This document shows positions 50,438 to 58,693 of a DNA stretch of 64,000 nucleotides, in pieces. Made by a program: the position numbers and the translations under genes. Source of the DNA: Cryobacterium sp. PH29-G1 (GTDB lineage: Bacteria; Actinomycetota; Actinomycetes; Actinomycetales; Microbacteriaceae); NCBI RefSeq assembly GCF_030063365.1, contig NZ_JASISY010000001.1:458757-522756 (forward strand). Direction: 5' to 3'. The notes beneath the pieces are model-generated. The model saw only the letters and a program-made list of their open reading frames with translations, did no database searches and was not told the DNA's origin. Positions within the stretch are counted from its first letter, which is position 1; each line of letters opens with the position of its first letter.

Positions 50438-51489
50438 AGTGAGCTCCCCGCGCGGTTGGTGCGAATGATGAGGTAGATCAGGTACGGCGCGCCGAGCACG
50501 CCGGTCACGACGCCGACCGGAAGCCGGGTACCGAACGCGTATTGGCCACAGAAATCGGCCACGAGCACGAGGAGCGCGCCGACCAGGGCTGACGGCACCA
50601 GCAGTGAGCCGCCGGGGCCGACGATGCGGCTCGCGATCGGGCCGGAGAGAAACGCGACGAACGCGATCGGCCCCGCCGCCGCCGTCGCGAAAGCGATCAG
50701 ACCGACCGCGGTGATAATCACGATGAGGCGGGAGCGTTCAACGCGCACCCCCAAAGCGGATGCCGTATCGTCACCCAGCTGCGTCATGGCCAGGTTGCGC
50801 GACTGGCCGACCAACACCGGGGCGAGCACGATCAGGGCGATGAATACCGGCAGCACCTGGCTCCAGCTGGTGCCGTTGAGGCTGCCGGTGAGCCAGCGCA
50901 TCGCATTCTGCAGGTCCCACTCGGCAGCCTGGGTGAGGGAGTAGGCGGTGATGCTGTCGAGCATGGCTGCAATCCCGATGCCGATCAGAATGAGGCGGGT
51001 GCCGGCGACCCCGCCCTTGAACGAGAGAACGTAGACCAGCAGCGCCACCGCGAGCCCGGCGGCAATCGCCAGCACCGACACCGCGGTGTCACCGAGCGAG
51101 AGGGTGACGATGGCGAAGGCAGCCGCGGCGCTCGCACCCGAACTGATGCCGATGATGTCCGGGCTCGCGAGCGGGTTGCGCAGCATGGTCTGAAAGGTGA
51201 CGCCGCCGAGGCCGAAGCACAGGCCCGCCAGAATGGCGAGGGAAGCCCGGGGCAGGCGCAGACGCCCGACCGAGAACGTAGCGCCTGGAACGTCCTGGCC
51301 GAAAATCACGCCGATCACGTCGGCGGGCGGGTAGAAGGTCTGGCCGACCATGAGGGTGACGGCGAAACCGACCACGATGACGCCGACCAGCAGGCCCACG
51401 ACCGAGCGTCGGCGGAACGCCCGGTGGGTGCGGCTGTTCCGGATGGCCTGGGCGGTGGTCACGACGCCAACGGCGCGCTCCAGCCTCAC
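50434..51489 (-). CDS. Iron-siderophore ABC transporter permease (FepG-like)
   Basis: A 351-residue FecCD-type permease with about ten helices and the family signature FGLGGVTFQTMLRNPLASPDIIG. I chose the GTG at 51487-51489 because it overlaps the stop of the upstream permease (GTGA); the open frame to 51948 runs inside that gene. Forms the channel with the FepD-like protein. Confidence 0.9.
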   Translation of the reverse strand: MRLERAVGVVTTAQAIRNSRTHRAFRRRSVVGLLVGVIVVGFAVTLMVGQTFYPPADVIGVIFGQDVPGATFSVGRLRLPRASLAILAGLCFGLGGVTFQTMLRNPLASPDIIGISSGASAAAAFAIVTLSLGDTAVSVLAIAAGLAVALLVYVLSFKGGVAGTRLILIGIGIAAMLDSITAYSLTQAAEWDLQNAMRWLTGSLNGTSWSQVLPVFIALIVLAPVLVGQSRNLAMTQLGDDTASALGVRVERSRLIVIITAVGLIAFATAAAGPIAFVAFLSGPIASRIVGPGGSLLVPSALVGALLVLVADFCGQYAFGTRLPVGVVTGVLGAPYLIYLIIRTNRAGSSL

Positions 51490-52517
51490 AGCGCCCGCAC
51501 TTTCTGGCGGCGCACGATGTAGATGAAGAACGGGGCGCCGATGAGGGCGGTGATGATGCCCACGTCGACCTCGCCGGGGCGCACGATGACGCGACCCAGC
51601 ACATCCGCTGCGGTGAGCAGCGCCGCGCCGAGCACGGCCGAAAACGGGAGGAGCCAACGGTGGTCGACGCCGATGAGCAGCCGGCAGGCGTGCGGAACGA
51701 CGAGGCCGACGAAGCCGATCGGGCCGGTCACCGCGGTGCAGGCGCCGGCCAAGACGACCGCGCCGAGCGCCGCGCCGCCACGGGCCAGGGCCACGCGCTC
51801 GCCGAGGCCCGCTGCGAGGTCGTCGCCAAGAGCGAGGGAGTTGAGCGATCGGGCCGCGACGAGGCTCATGGTGAAACCCACGAGCAGAAACGGCACAACC
51901 TGCTGGATGCTGACAAAAGTAGCGCCGCCAACCCCGCCGATCTGCCACGACAAAACGCCGCCGGCGATGTCATTGCGCGGCAGCACGACCGCGGTGACCA
52001 CTGAGGCAAGGGCTGCGGAGGTTGCCGCGCCGGCCAGCGCGAGTTTGAGGGGGGTAGCGCCGCCGCGCCCGAGTGAGCCGACCGTGTAGACGAACGCCGC
52101 AGTGACGGCCGCTCCGATGATGGCGACCCAGATGAAGCTGGCCGCCGCGTTCAGCCCGAAGAAGGCAATGCCGGTGACGACCGCGAGGGCCGCACCCACG
52201 TTGACACCCAGAACTCCCGGGTCGGCGAGGGGATTGCGGGTAACGCCCTGCATGACCGCCCCAGACATGCCGAGCGCCGCTCCCGCCAGAACGGCGAGAG
52301 CGGTGCGGGGGATACGCGTCGCGACGGCGGCTTCGTCAAAACCGTCGGCTGAACCGTTCAGCGCCGCCCAGATGTCGGCCCAGCCGACCTCGCGGGAACC
52401 GATCGTGACGGAGGCAAGCATGAGGCCGAGCACCATGACGAGTGCCAGGAGAAGCCACAGGGAGCGCAGTCGGCGCGGGCGTCGCACGATGGCGGCATCC
52501 GGTACTACTGGGGTCAT
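51486..52517 (-). CDS. Iron-siderophore ABC transporter permease (FepD-like)
   Basis: A 343-residue FecCD-type permease with the signature GMSGAVMQGVTRNPLADPGVLGVN and the late GPIGFVGLVVPHACRLL segment. The ATG at 52515-52517 overlaps the binding-protein stop by one base in an ATGA arrangement. Second gene of the operon. Confidence 0.93.
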   Translation of the reverse strand: MTPVVPDAAIVRRPRRLRSLWLLLALVMVLGLMLASVTIGSREVGWADIWAALNGSADGFDEAAVATRIPRTALAVLAGAALGMSGAVMQGVTRNPLADPGVLGVNVGAALAVVTGIAFFGLNAAASFIWVAIIGAAVTAAFVYTVGSLGRGGATPLKLALAGAATSAALASVVTAVVLPRNDIAGGVLSWQIGGVGGATFVSIQQVVPFLLVGFTMSLVAARSLNSLALGDDLAAGLGERVALARGGAALGAVVLAGACTAVTGPIGFVGLVVPHACRLLIGVDHRWLLPFSAVLGAALLTAADVLGRVIVRPGEVDVGIITALIGAPFFIYIVRRQKVRAL

Positions 52518-53539
52518 CAGGCCTTGTCGGCGGCCGCCGCGAGCAACGCCACGTAGTCGTCGAGCACCCACGAGATGGAGAGCGGTGTCGGGTTCGCGGC
52601 CGTGCCGAGCGGGCTCGATCCGGACAGGTTCACGATCGCGCCGTTGGCCACGGCGGGCATCTGCGAGAGGATCGGATCGGCCTCGAGCGCGGTGACCAGG
52701 TCGGAACCGCCATAGGTGACGATGATGTCCACATCGTTGAAGGCATCCGCTTGTTCGGCACTCTGCTTGAGCGAAAACTTCTCCGTCGCAGCGGATGCCT
52801 CGGCGACGCTCGGCGGGGTGACCAGACCCAGGTCATCGAAGAACATCGCCCGGGTGTCCTTGGCCGTATAGAAGCTCACCTCGCTGAGGTCGGCGGTGTC
52901 GACGTGGGTCATGAACATTGCCGTCTTGCCGACGAGCGAGGGGTATTTTGCGGCCGTGTCGGTGATCTGGCGCTCGAGGTCGGCGATGAGCTCGAGTCCC
53001 TCATCGGCCAAGCCGATGGCCTCGCTGTTGAGCGCGATCATCTCTCGCCACGGGGTTCCCCAAGCGGTTTCGGGGTAGGCGACGACCGGAGCGATCTCGC
53101 TCAGGGTGTCGTAGTCCTCCTGGGTGAGGCCGGAATACGCGGCGAGGATCACGTCGGGCCGGGTGTCGGCGACCGCCTCGAAGTCGATGCCATCCGTTTC
53201 GTCGAACAGAACGGGGGTCTCGGCGTTCAGCTCGTCGAGCTTTTCCTTGACCCACGGCAGCAGGCCGTCGGCGTCGTCGTCGCCGAAGTTTGCTGCGGCC
53301 ATGCCGACCGGAACGACGCCGAGGGCGAGGGGGACCTCGTGGTTGGCCCAGTTGACGGTGGCGACGCGTTCGGGTTTCGATTCGATCACCGTGGTGCCGA
53401 GCGCATGCTCGATGGTCAGCGGGGTGAAGTCGACGCTGCTCGCGGTCTCGTCACTCGCCGTGGCCGGGGCGCAGGCGGTGAGTCCGAGGGTGAGCAACGC
53501 AACCGCACCGAGTGCGATCAGTTTGGGGGCGCGGGGCAT
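52517..53539 (-). CDS. Iron-siderophore substrate-binding lipoprotein
   Basis: A 340-residue family 8 binding protein. Lipoprotein signal with lipobox LTAC at about residues 19-22 from the ATG at 53537-53539. The mature domain has the FhuD/FepB pattern: ERVATVNWANHEVPLALGVVPVG, RPDVILAAYSGLTQEDYDTL, IAPVVAY and the C-terminal DDYVALL helix. AAGGAC lies upstream. The iron box at 53646-53671 lies about 110 nt before the start. Confidence 0.92.
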   Translation of the reverse strand: MPRAPKLIALGAVALLTLGLTACAPATASDETASSVDFTPLTIEHALGTTVIESKPERVATVNWANHEVPLALGVVPVGMAAANFGDDDADGLLPWVKEKLDELNAETPVLFDETDGIDFEAVADTRPDVILAAYSGLTQEDYDTLSEIAPVVAYPETAWGTPWREMIALNSEAIGLADEGLELIADLERQITDTAAKYPSLVGKTAMFMTHVDTADLSEVSFYTAKDTRAMFFDDLGLVTPPSVAEASAATEKFSLKQSAEQADAFNDVDIIVTYGGSDLVTALEADPILSQMPAVANGAIVNLSGSSPLGTAANPTPLSISWVLDDYVALLAAAADKA

Positions 53540-53645
53540 GAAGTCCTTATTTCTGGAACGGGTGCGGTGGGGTTTTGGGCACGGCAATGTCCTCGCGAAC
53601 GCAAGACGGCGAGCGGCCTGCGGGCGAAGAGGAGGGGCGGGTTTA

Positions 53646-53671
53646 TTAGGCCTGCCTTACCTAACTTAGGT
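53646..53671 (-). promoter_or_regulatory. DtxR/IdeR-type iron box
   Basis: The 19-nt stretch 53646-53664 (TTAGG-N9-ACCTAA type) matches 14 of 19 positions of the known actinobacterial DtxR consensus. An overlapping perfect inverted repeat ACCTAA-C-TTAGGT occupies 53659-53671. Iron-replete DtxR/IdeR would repress the siderophore transporter from here. Confidence 0.82.
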
Positions 53672-53749
53672 GAGCGGGGGGCAGGATTGCAAGCCGTTGC
53701 CCAGCACACGGGTATAGCCGTCGCCGGTGTGAAGCGGTACACCTGATTC

Positions 53750-55462
53750 ATGACGAATTCCGCGTTGATCCTCGGCCCGATGGTGCGGTACGTCGACGAT
53801 GTCTCGGCGAGTATCTGGTGCGAGACGCGGGAGGCCGGCCAGGTCACCGTGCTCGTCGACGGCCGATCGTGGCGAGCGCGCACCTTCGCCGTGCACGGAC
53901 ACCACTACGCGCTCGTCTCCGTTGACGGCCTGCAACCCGACACGACGTTGCCGTATGCCGTGCTGTTCCACGCAGGATTCGACGCAGGATTCAGCGCCGA
54001 GTTCGACGCCGAGTCGAACGGAGAAAGGGCGTGGCCGGCGGCGCACTCCACGTTTCCGGCGTGCGTCATCGCGACGCTCGGTAACGCACATCCACTGCGC
54101 CTGTCCTTTGGTTCCTGCCGCACCAGCGTTCCCCATGACGCCGAGGGCAATCGCACGCACGGTGTCGACGCTCTCCGGGCGTACGCACTGCGCCTGGCCT
54201 CGCCAGAGAACGAAGTGCCGCGCCCCGACCTGATTCTCTTTCTCGGCGATCAGGTGTACGCCGACCTGACCACGAAGAAGATGCAGGAATTCATTCGCGC
54301 CCGGCGAGACATCACCGAGCCGCCGGGTAAGGAACTGGCCGATTTCGAAGAATACGCCCATCTCTACCGTCTGGCGTGGTCGGACGAGGCCAACCGGTGG
54401 CTGTTCTCCACGGTGTCGACCGCGATGATCTTTGACGATCACGACATTCGCGACGACTGGAACACCTCCCTAAGCTGGAAGCGAAAGATGGCGGCAACGT
54501 CGTGGTGGCGGGGGCGCATCACGGCCGGGCTGGCCTCGTACTGGGTGTACCAACACCTCGGCAACATGTCGCCCGCCGAACGCGCTGACGATGAAATCTG
54601 GCAAGAAATCGCCGCGCACGACGGTGCTTTTGAGCTCGACATCAGCTCCCGGCTCGACGCGTTCGCAAAGCGGTGTGATCGAGAACCCGCCAGCTACCGG
54701 TGGAGTTATTGCCGCGACTTCAATGATGTCCGCCTGATCGTGGTCGACTCCCGCGCCGCCCGGGAGTTGGAGCCGACACGGCGCGCCTTGCTGGACACCG
54801 CAGAAACCGACTGGCTTGACCAGCGGATGCGCGGCGGTTTTCGGCAGCTGCTGATTGGCACATCCCTGCCGTTTTTGCTGCCACCCGGGCTCCATCATCT
54901 GGAATCGTGGGATGAGGCCGTGTCTGAAGGGGCCTGGGGTAAGTCGGCCGCGCGGGTCGCCGAGCGGGTGCGCCGGTTGGTCGACCTGGAACATTGGGCC
55001 GCGTTCCAGCGCAGCTTCCTCGATTTGGCCCGGATGGCCGCCGAGGTGGCTGACGGGAAACGGGGATCGAGCCCGCAGACGGTGACGTTTCTATCCGGTG
55101 ACGTACACTACTCGACCGTTTCCGAGGTGGAGCGAACGTCGGGTAGCCGCATCGTGCAAGCGGTCTGCTCGCCGATCCGCAATCCGCTTCCCGTGGCCAT
55201 GCGCTCCTTCTCCGCCGTGCTTTCCTACGGAATCGCTACCCGCCTGGGCGCGATGCTGGCCCGTTCTGCCGGGGTTGCGCCACCGCCGTTTCGCTGGGCC
55301 GGTATCAGGGGGCCGTGGTTTGACAACTGCCTGGCGAGCCTGGAAGACACCCCCGCCGGGCTGAAACTCTGGTGGGAGAAGGGCGTGGTGCACCAGGACG
55401 ATCACCTCCATCCGGTGGTTGAACAGGTGGCAACTCTCACCCTGGCTCCTCGGTCGTCCTGA
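53750..55462 (+). CDS. PhoD-like phosphatase (alkaline phosphatase D family)
   Basis: A 570-residue metallophosphatase. Metal ligands are visible in LSFGSCR, LILFLGDQVYAD, MIFDDHDIRDDWN and FLSGDVHYS. There is no signal peptide at the ATG, so it may be cytoplasmic, as some actinobacterial PhoD-like proteins appear to be. It overlaps the convergent gene at 55437 by 26 bp at its 3' end. The substrate, a phosphodiester or monoester, is not clear. Confidence 0.87.
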   Translation: MTNSALILGPMVRYVDDVSASIWCETREAGQVTVLVDGRSWRARTFAVHGHHYALVSVDGLQPDTTLPYAVLFHAGFDAGFSAEFDAESNGERAWPAAHSTFPACVIATLGNAHPLRLSFGSCRTSVPHDAEGNRTHGVDALRAYALRLASPENEVPRPDLILFLGDQVYADLTTKKMQEFIRARRDITEPPGKELADFEEYAHLYRLAWSDEANRWLFSTVSTAMIFDDHDIRDDWNTSLSWKRKMAATSWWRGRITAGLASYWVYQHLGNMSPAERADDEIWQEIAAHDGAFELDISSRLDAFAKRCDREPASYRWSYCRDFNDVRLIVVDSRAARELEPTRRALLDTAETDWLDQRMRGGFRQLLIGTSLPFLLPPGLHHLESWDEAVSEGAWGKSAARVAERVRRLVDLEHWAAFQRSFLDLARMAAEVADGKRGSSPQTVTFLSGDVHYSTVSEVERTSGSRIVQAVCSPIRNPLPVAMRSFSAVLSYGIATRLGAMLARSAGVAPPPFRWAGIRGPWFDNCLASLEDTPAGLKLWWEKGVVHQDDHLHPVVEQVATLTLAPRSS

Positions 55463-56102
55463 CGGCTGAGACCACCACGAGCAGCTGGGGCGTTGACTGC
55501 CCGGGCCAGGCGCCACGGAGGGTGGCGGCATCCGCTGCTGGCGTCACAGCCGTGCCGTCGAGCACCCGCACAACCGTGATGTGCAGGCTGCCCGCCGTTA
55601 CGATCGTGGTGCCGGCCTTTGAGACGGTGCTGATCGACGATGACGGTGCCGCAACAGGTGCTCCCGGTGTTCCGCTGCCGACCGCGCTGGCGGTGGGAGC
55701 AACGGGAATGAGCTCGCCGTCACCTTGCACGAACTGGTCCGCCTGCTTCCCGCCGGTGAGCGCGGCCGTGGCAGTCGCCCCGAGGTAGACCGGGTCGCCG
55801 GTGGCGTCGTAGATCCAGCGGTCGCCGAGCACGGAGTGCGACATGGTGCCGACGAGCCAGTCGTCACCGCCGGCGAGGGGTGCACCGCGGTAGGTCAGCG
55901 GAACCTGCAACAGCGGCCCCGTTCCAAAACGCACCAGATGCGTTTCGACGCCCACCTCGCCCTCCGGATCGTCGAAGCGAAAGGATGCCACGTGCTCAAC
56001 CTCGGCAGCGGCGTCGCCAGCGAACCACGACTGGGTCGGGACCCACCCGGCGATGATCTCGGACTTGGAAGGCCGCAGTACGGCGTCGTAGAGGAGTGCC
56101 AT
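55437..56102 (-). CDS. Maltokinase N-terminal cap-like domain protein (CG0192-related)
   Basis: A 221-residue protein that resembles only the N-terminal cap domain of actinobacterial maltokinase (ALLYDAVLRPSKSEIIAGWVPTQSWF, FRFDDPEGEVGVETHLV, VPLTYRGAPL, LGDRWIYDATGDPVY) with no kinase domain. The second half is low in complexity. Such free-standing cap proteins occur widely in actinobacteria with unknown role. Its 3' end overlaps the phoD-like gene. Confidence 0.78.
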   Translation of the reverse strand: MALLYDAVLRPSKSEIIAGWVPTQSWFAGDAAAEVEHVASFRFDDPEGEVGVETHLVRFGTGPLLQVPLTYRGAPLAGGDDWLVGTMSHSVLGDRWIYDATGDPVYLGATATAALTGGKQADQFVQGDGELIPVAPTASAVGSGTPGAPVAAPSSSISTVSKAGTTIVTAGSLHITVVRVLDGTAVTPAADAATLRGAWPGQSTPQLLVVVSAVRTTEEPG

Positions 56103-56177
56103 GTACTCGATCGTAGGGGCACCGGTGGCGCTCGCCGCCCTACGCGTCGGGTGAGGGGGCGCCAGGGGGAGGCGCCC

Positions 56178-57155
56178 CTAGGGCACCAGCACGATTTTGC
56201 CGACGTGAGCGGATGATTCCAACCGGCGGTGCGCATCCGGTGCGTTTGCAAACGAGAACCGGCCGTCGACCACGGGGCGAAACTCGCCCGACGCGATCCA
56301 CGGCCAGACCGCAGCTTCGAGCGATCGCATGATGGCGATCTTTTCGGCCAGCGGCCGCGCACGCAGGGTGGTCGCCCAATAGCGGGCCCGCTTCTGCATC
56401 AGGTGCCGCGGGTCGAACGTGGCCGGTTCGCCGCTCTGGTTCGCAATGACCATGATGCGGCCGTTCACCGCGACCGCCTCAATGTTGCGCGCCGCGTAGG
56501 AGCCGCCCATGATGTCCAGAATCACGTCGGCACCGCGTCCATCGGTGGCGGCCTGAACCTCGGCCACGAAATCCTGCTCCCGATAGTTGATCAGAGTTTG
56601 CGCCCCGAGGCTCTCGCACACGGCGAGTTTTTCGGCCGAACCGGCCGTCACGGCCACGCGGGCGTCCATCAGCCGGGCCAGCTGGATGGCGGTCGTGCCG
56701 ATTCCGCTGCCGCCGCCATGCACGAGCAGGGTCTCGCCGGGTGCGAGTTCGGCGCTCATGAACACGTTTGACCACACTGTGGCCAGAGCTTCCGGCAGGG
56801 CTGCGGCGTCGACGAGGTCCATCGACAGCGGCACCAGCAAGGCCAGGTCTTCGTGCACCACGGCTTCGGTGGCATACCCACCGCCGGCCAGAAGCGCGCA
56901 GACGCGGTCGCCGATCCCGAACCGGGTCACGTCGTCACCCACCTCGGTGACCACACCGGAGACCTCGAGTCCCGGCCACTGCGGTGCGTCGGCGGGCGAG
57001 GGGTAATGGCCCTGCCGCTGCACGACATCCGCTCGGTTCACACCGGCGGCAGCCACCTCCACCCGAATCTCTCGGGCGCCGACCTCGAGGTCGGGCACTG
57101 TCGTCAGGGTGAGGGCGTCCGGGCCGCCGGGGGAGTTGACCATAATTGCGCGCAT
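56178..57155 (-). CDS. Quinone oxidoreductase (zinc-free MDR family, PIG3-like)
   Basis: A 325-residue NADPH-dependent medium-chain reductase. Features are MVNSPGGPDALTL, AGVNRADVVQRQGHYP (where zinc enzymes have ligands, absent here), VHGGGSGIGTTAIQLA for NADPH binding and the GGSYAARNIEAVAVNGR segment. It probably reduces quinones or enals. It lies 60 nt downstream of the GAF regulator on the same strand and could be co-transcribed. Confidence 0.9.
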   Translation of the reverse strand: MRAIMVNSPGGPDALTLTTVPDLEVGAREIRVEVAAAGVNRADVVQRQGHYPSPADAPQWPGLEVSGVVTEVGDDVTRFGIGDRVCALLAGGGYATEAVVHEDLALLVPLSMDLVDAAALPEALATVWSNVFMSAELAPGETLLVHGGGSGIGTTAIQLARLMDARVAVTAGSAEKLAVCESLGAQTLINYREQDFVAEVQAATDGRGADVILDIMGGSYAARNIEAVAVNGRIMVIANQSGEPATFDPRHLMQKRARYWATTLRARPLAEKIAIMRSLEAAVWPWIASGEFRPVVDGRFSFANAPDAHRRLESSAHVGKIVLVP

Positions 57156-57215
57156 AGGCGCAGCCTACGCGTGGGGACCGACATCTCGGTGCTCCGTGCC
57201 CGACAGTTTGCCGGT

Positions 57216-58550
57216 TTAGCGGCCGAGCTCGCGGTCGATCCGGCTGAGGCGGGCGAGCGCGGCCAGATAGGCGGCATCGGTGAGGCCGGCCAACTGGCCG
57301 AGGGCCAGCACCGCTGAGCGATCATCGCTGCCCATTTCGGTCAGGCACCACCGTCGCAAAAGTTCAACGCTGCCACTGGTCCGAACGGATGCCCCCACCG
57401 CGCTGGTCAGCTCCGCGCGCAGCGGCTCGAGGGCGTGGGCCGTTGACCGCGCGAGAAACGGGGCGGTATACGCGGCCAGGGCCGCCGCCACCTGCCCGAG
57501 ACGCACCAGCTGCAACACCCGGGCCGCGTCAGATGAGCCGCGCAGTGCGGGCGCCAGTCGATACGGCGCCGACTGAAGCGCGTCGCCCAGCACCTGCCGA
57601 ATACGGTGCATCTCAATGCGAATACTGGCGGCCGAGCCGGTCTCACCGTGCACGGCGTAGGCAAGTTCGTCGGCGCTCCAGCCGCGATCGCGCGACTCCA
57701 GCAAGGCCAGAATCTCCGCACGGCGAAGCGTGAGGGGCACCCGGTTGCCGTCGGCGGTGACCACCGCCGGACTCTCGCCGAGTAATTCGAGTGCGACGGC
57801 CGACGAACGACCCGGCGCGGAAAAACCGGGCGAGGCGGCACCGTCAGGCAGGAAACCAACGGTACGCTCCAGGTCTCGGTGGGCCGCCCGCAGTAGTTCC
57901 TCGGCGAGCCGCACACCGCACTTGACCATGCGCATGCTGTCGGCCGTGACCGTGTTGAGTGGCCCGGACACGTTCAGCACCCCGAGCACGGCACCGGTGA
58001 GTGGGTGTCGAATGGGGGCGGCCGTGCACGCCCAGGAATGGTGGGTGCGCACGAGGTGTTCGGCAGAAAACAACTGCGCAGCGCGGCCGCTCATGACGGC
58101 TTCGCTGATGGCGTTGGTGCCGACGCCGGCCTCCGACCAGTCGGCGCCCTCGACGAACTCGAGCCCGTCGGCCTGGCGCAGGGCCGGCCGGCTGCCAACC
58201 CGCCAGAGCACCTCGCCGTGGGCGTCGGCCAGCACGAGCAGGTGCTGCCCGTCCGAGCTCTCATCGGCCAGAAGCTCGCTGAGGGCCGGCATCACCGCCT
58301 CGAGCGGATGCCCGCGGCGCAGCGCCACGGCATCCGCTACTTCGTGCAGATGCCGCGGTACGTGCCGGTCGGGGTCAATACCTGCGGCCAGAGAACGCTG
58401 CCAGGAGTCCCAGACATCGGTGGTGATCTCGGGCGCGGGCGCACCGGTGAGGGTGCGTTCGTGGGCCGTGCGCAGCATCCGCTCGTATTCGAGAGGGGAA
58501 GAAAAGCGCAGGCCGGCAGGCAAAACCGCGGTGCTCGGCTCTGTGGGCAT
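57216..58550 (-). CDS. GAF-domain transcriptional regulator (AcoR-like without AAA+ domain)
   Basis: A 444-residue regulator. The first 250 residues match the N-terminal sensor part of AcoR-type activators (DVWDSWQRSLAAGIDPD, EGADWSEAGVGTNAISEAV, SWACTAAPIRHPLTGAVLGVLNVSG), but no sigma-54 AAA+ domain follows. Instead a winged-helix region (LTLRRAEILALLESRDRGWSAD, RIEMHRIRQVLGDAL) may bind DNA. I chose the ATG at 58548-58550 with GGAGGAGA upstream. Divergent from the SnoaL-FMO gene, which it probably controls through the GTGTAAC repeats. Confidence 0.83.
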   Translation of the reverse strand: MPTEPSTAVLPAGLRFSSPLEYERMLRTAHERTLTGAPAPEITTDVWDSWQRSLAAGIDPDRHVPRHLHEVADAVALRRGHPLEAVMPALSELLADESSDGQHLLVLADAHGEVLWRVGSRPALRQADGLEFVEGADWSEAGVGTNAISEAVMSGRAAQLFSAEHLVRTHHSWACTAAPIRHPLTGAVLGVLNVSGPLNTVTADSMRMVKCGVRLAEELLRAAHRDLERTVGFLPDGAASPGFSAPGRSSAVALELLGESPAVVTADGNRVPLTLRRAEILALLESRDRGWSADELAYAVHGETGSAASIRIEMHRIRQVLGDALQSAPYRLAPALRGSSDAARVLQLVRLGQVAAALAAYTAPFLARSTAHALEPLRAELTSAVGASVRTSGSVELLRRWCLTEMGSDDRSAVLALGQLAGLTDAAYLAALARLSRIDRELGR

Positions 58551-58597
58551 GCGTTGTCTCCTCCATTGGATCCGACGATGAAGCCGTGCAAACAGCA

Positions 58598-58615
58598 GGT
58601 GTAACGCCTGTGTAA
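58598..58615. promoter_or_regulatory. GTGTAAC direct repeats in the GAF regulator / FMO intergenic region
   Basis: Two GTGTAAC heptamers at 58598-58604 and 58609-58615, spaced 11 bp start to start (about one helical turn), sit in the 143-bp divergent promoter region. A good candidate site for the GAF regulator. Confidence 0.55.
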
Positions 58616-58693
58616 CCCTCGCGGCCGTGTACTTGAACATACAGGTCGCCTCCGACAATGGGCCGACTTTTCGCTGGTTCACAAAGGAGTGAC

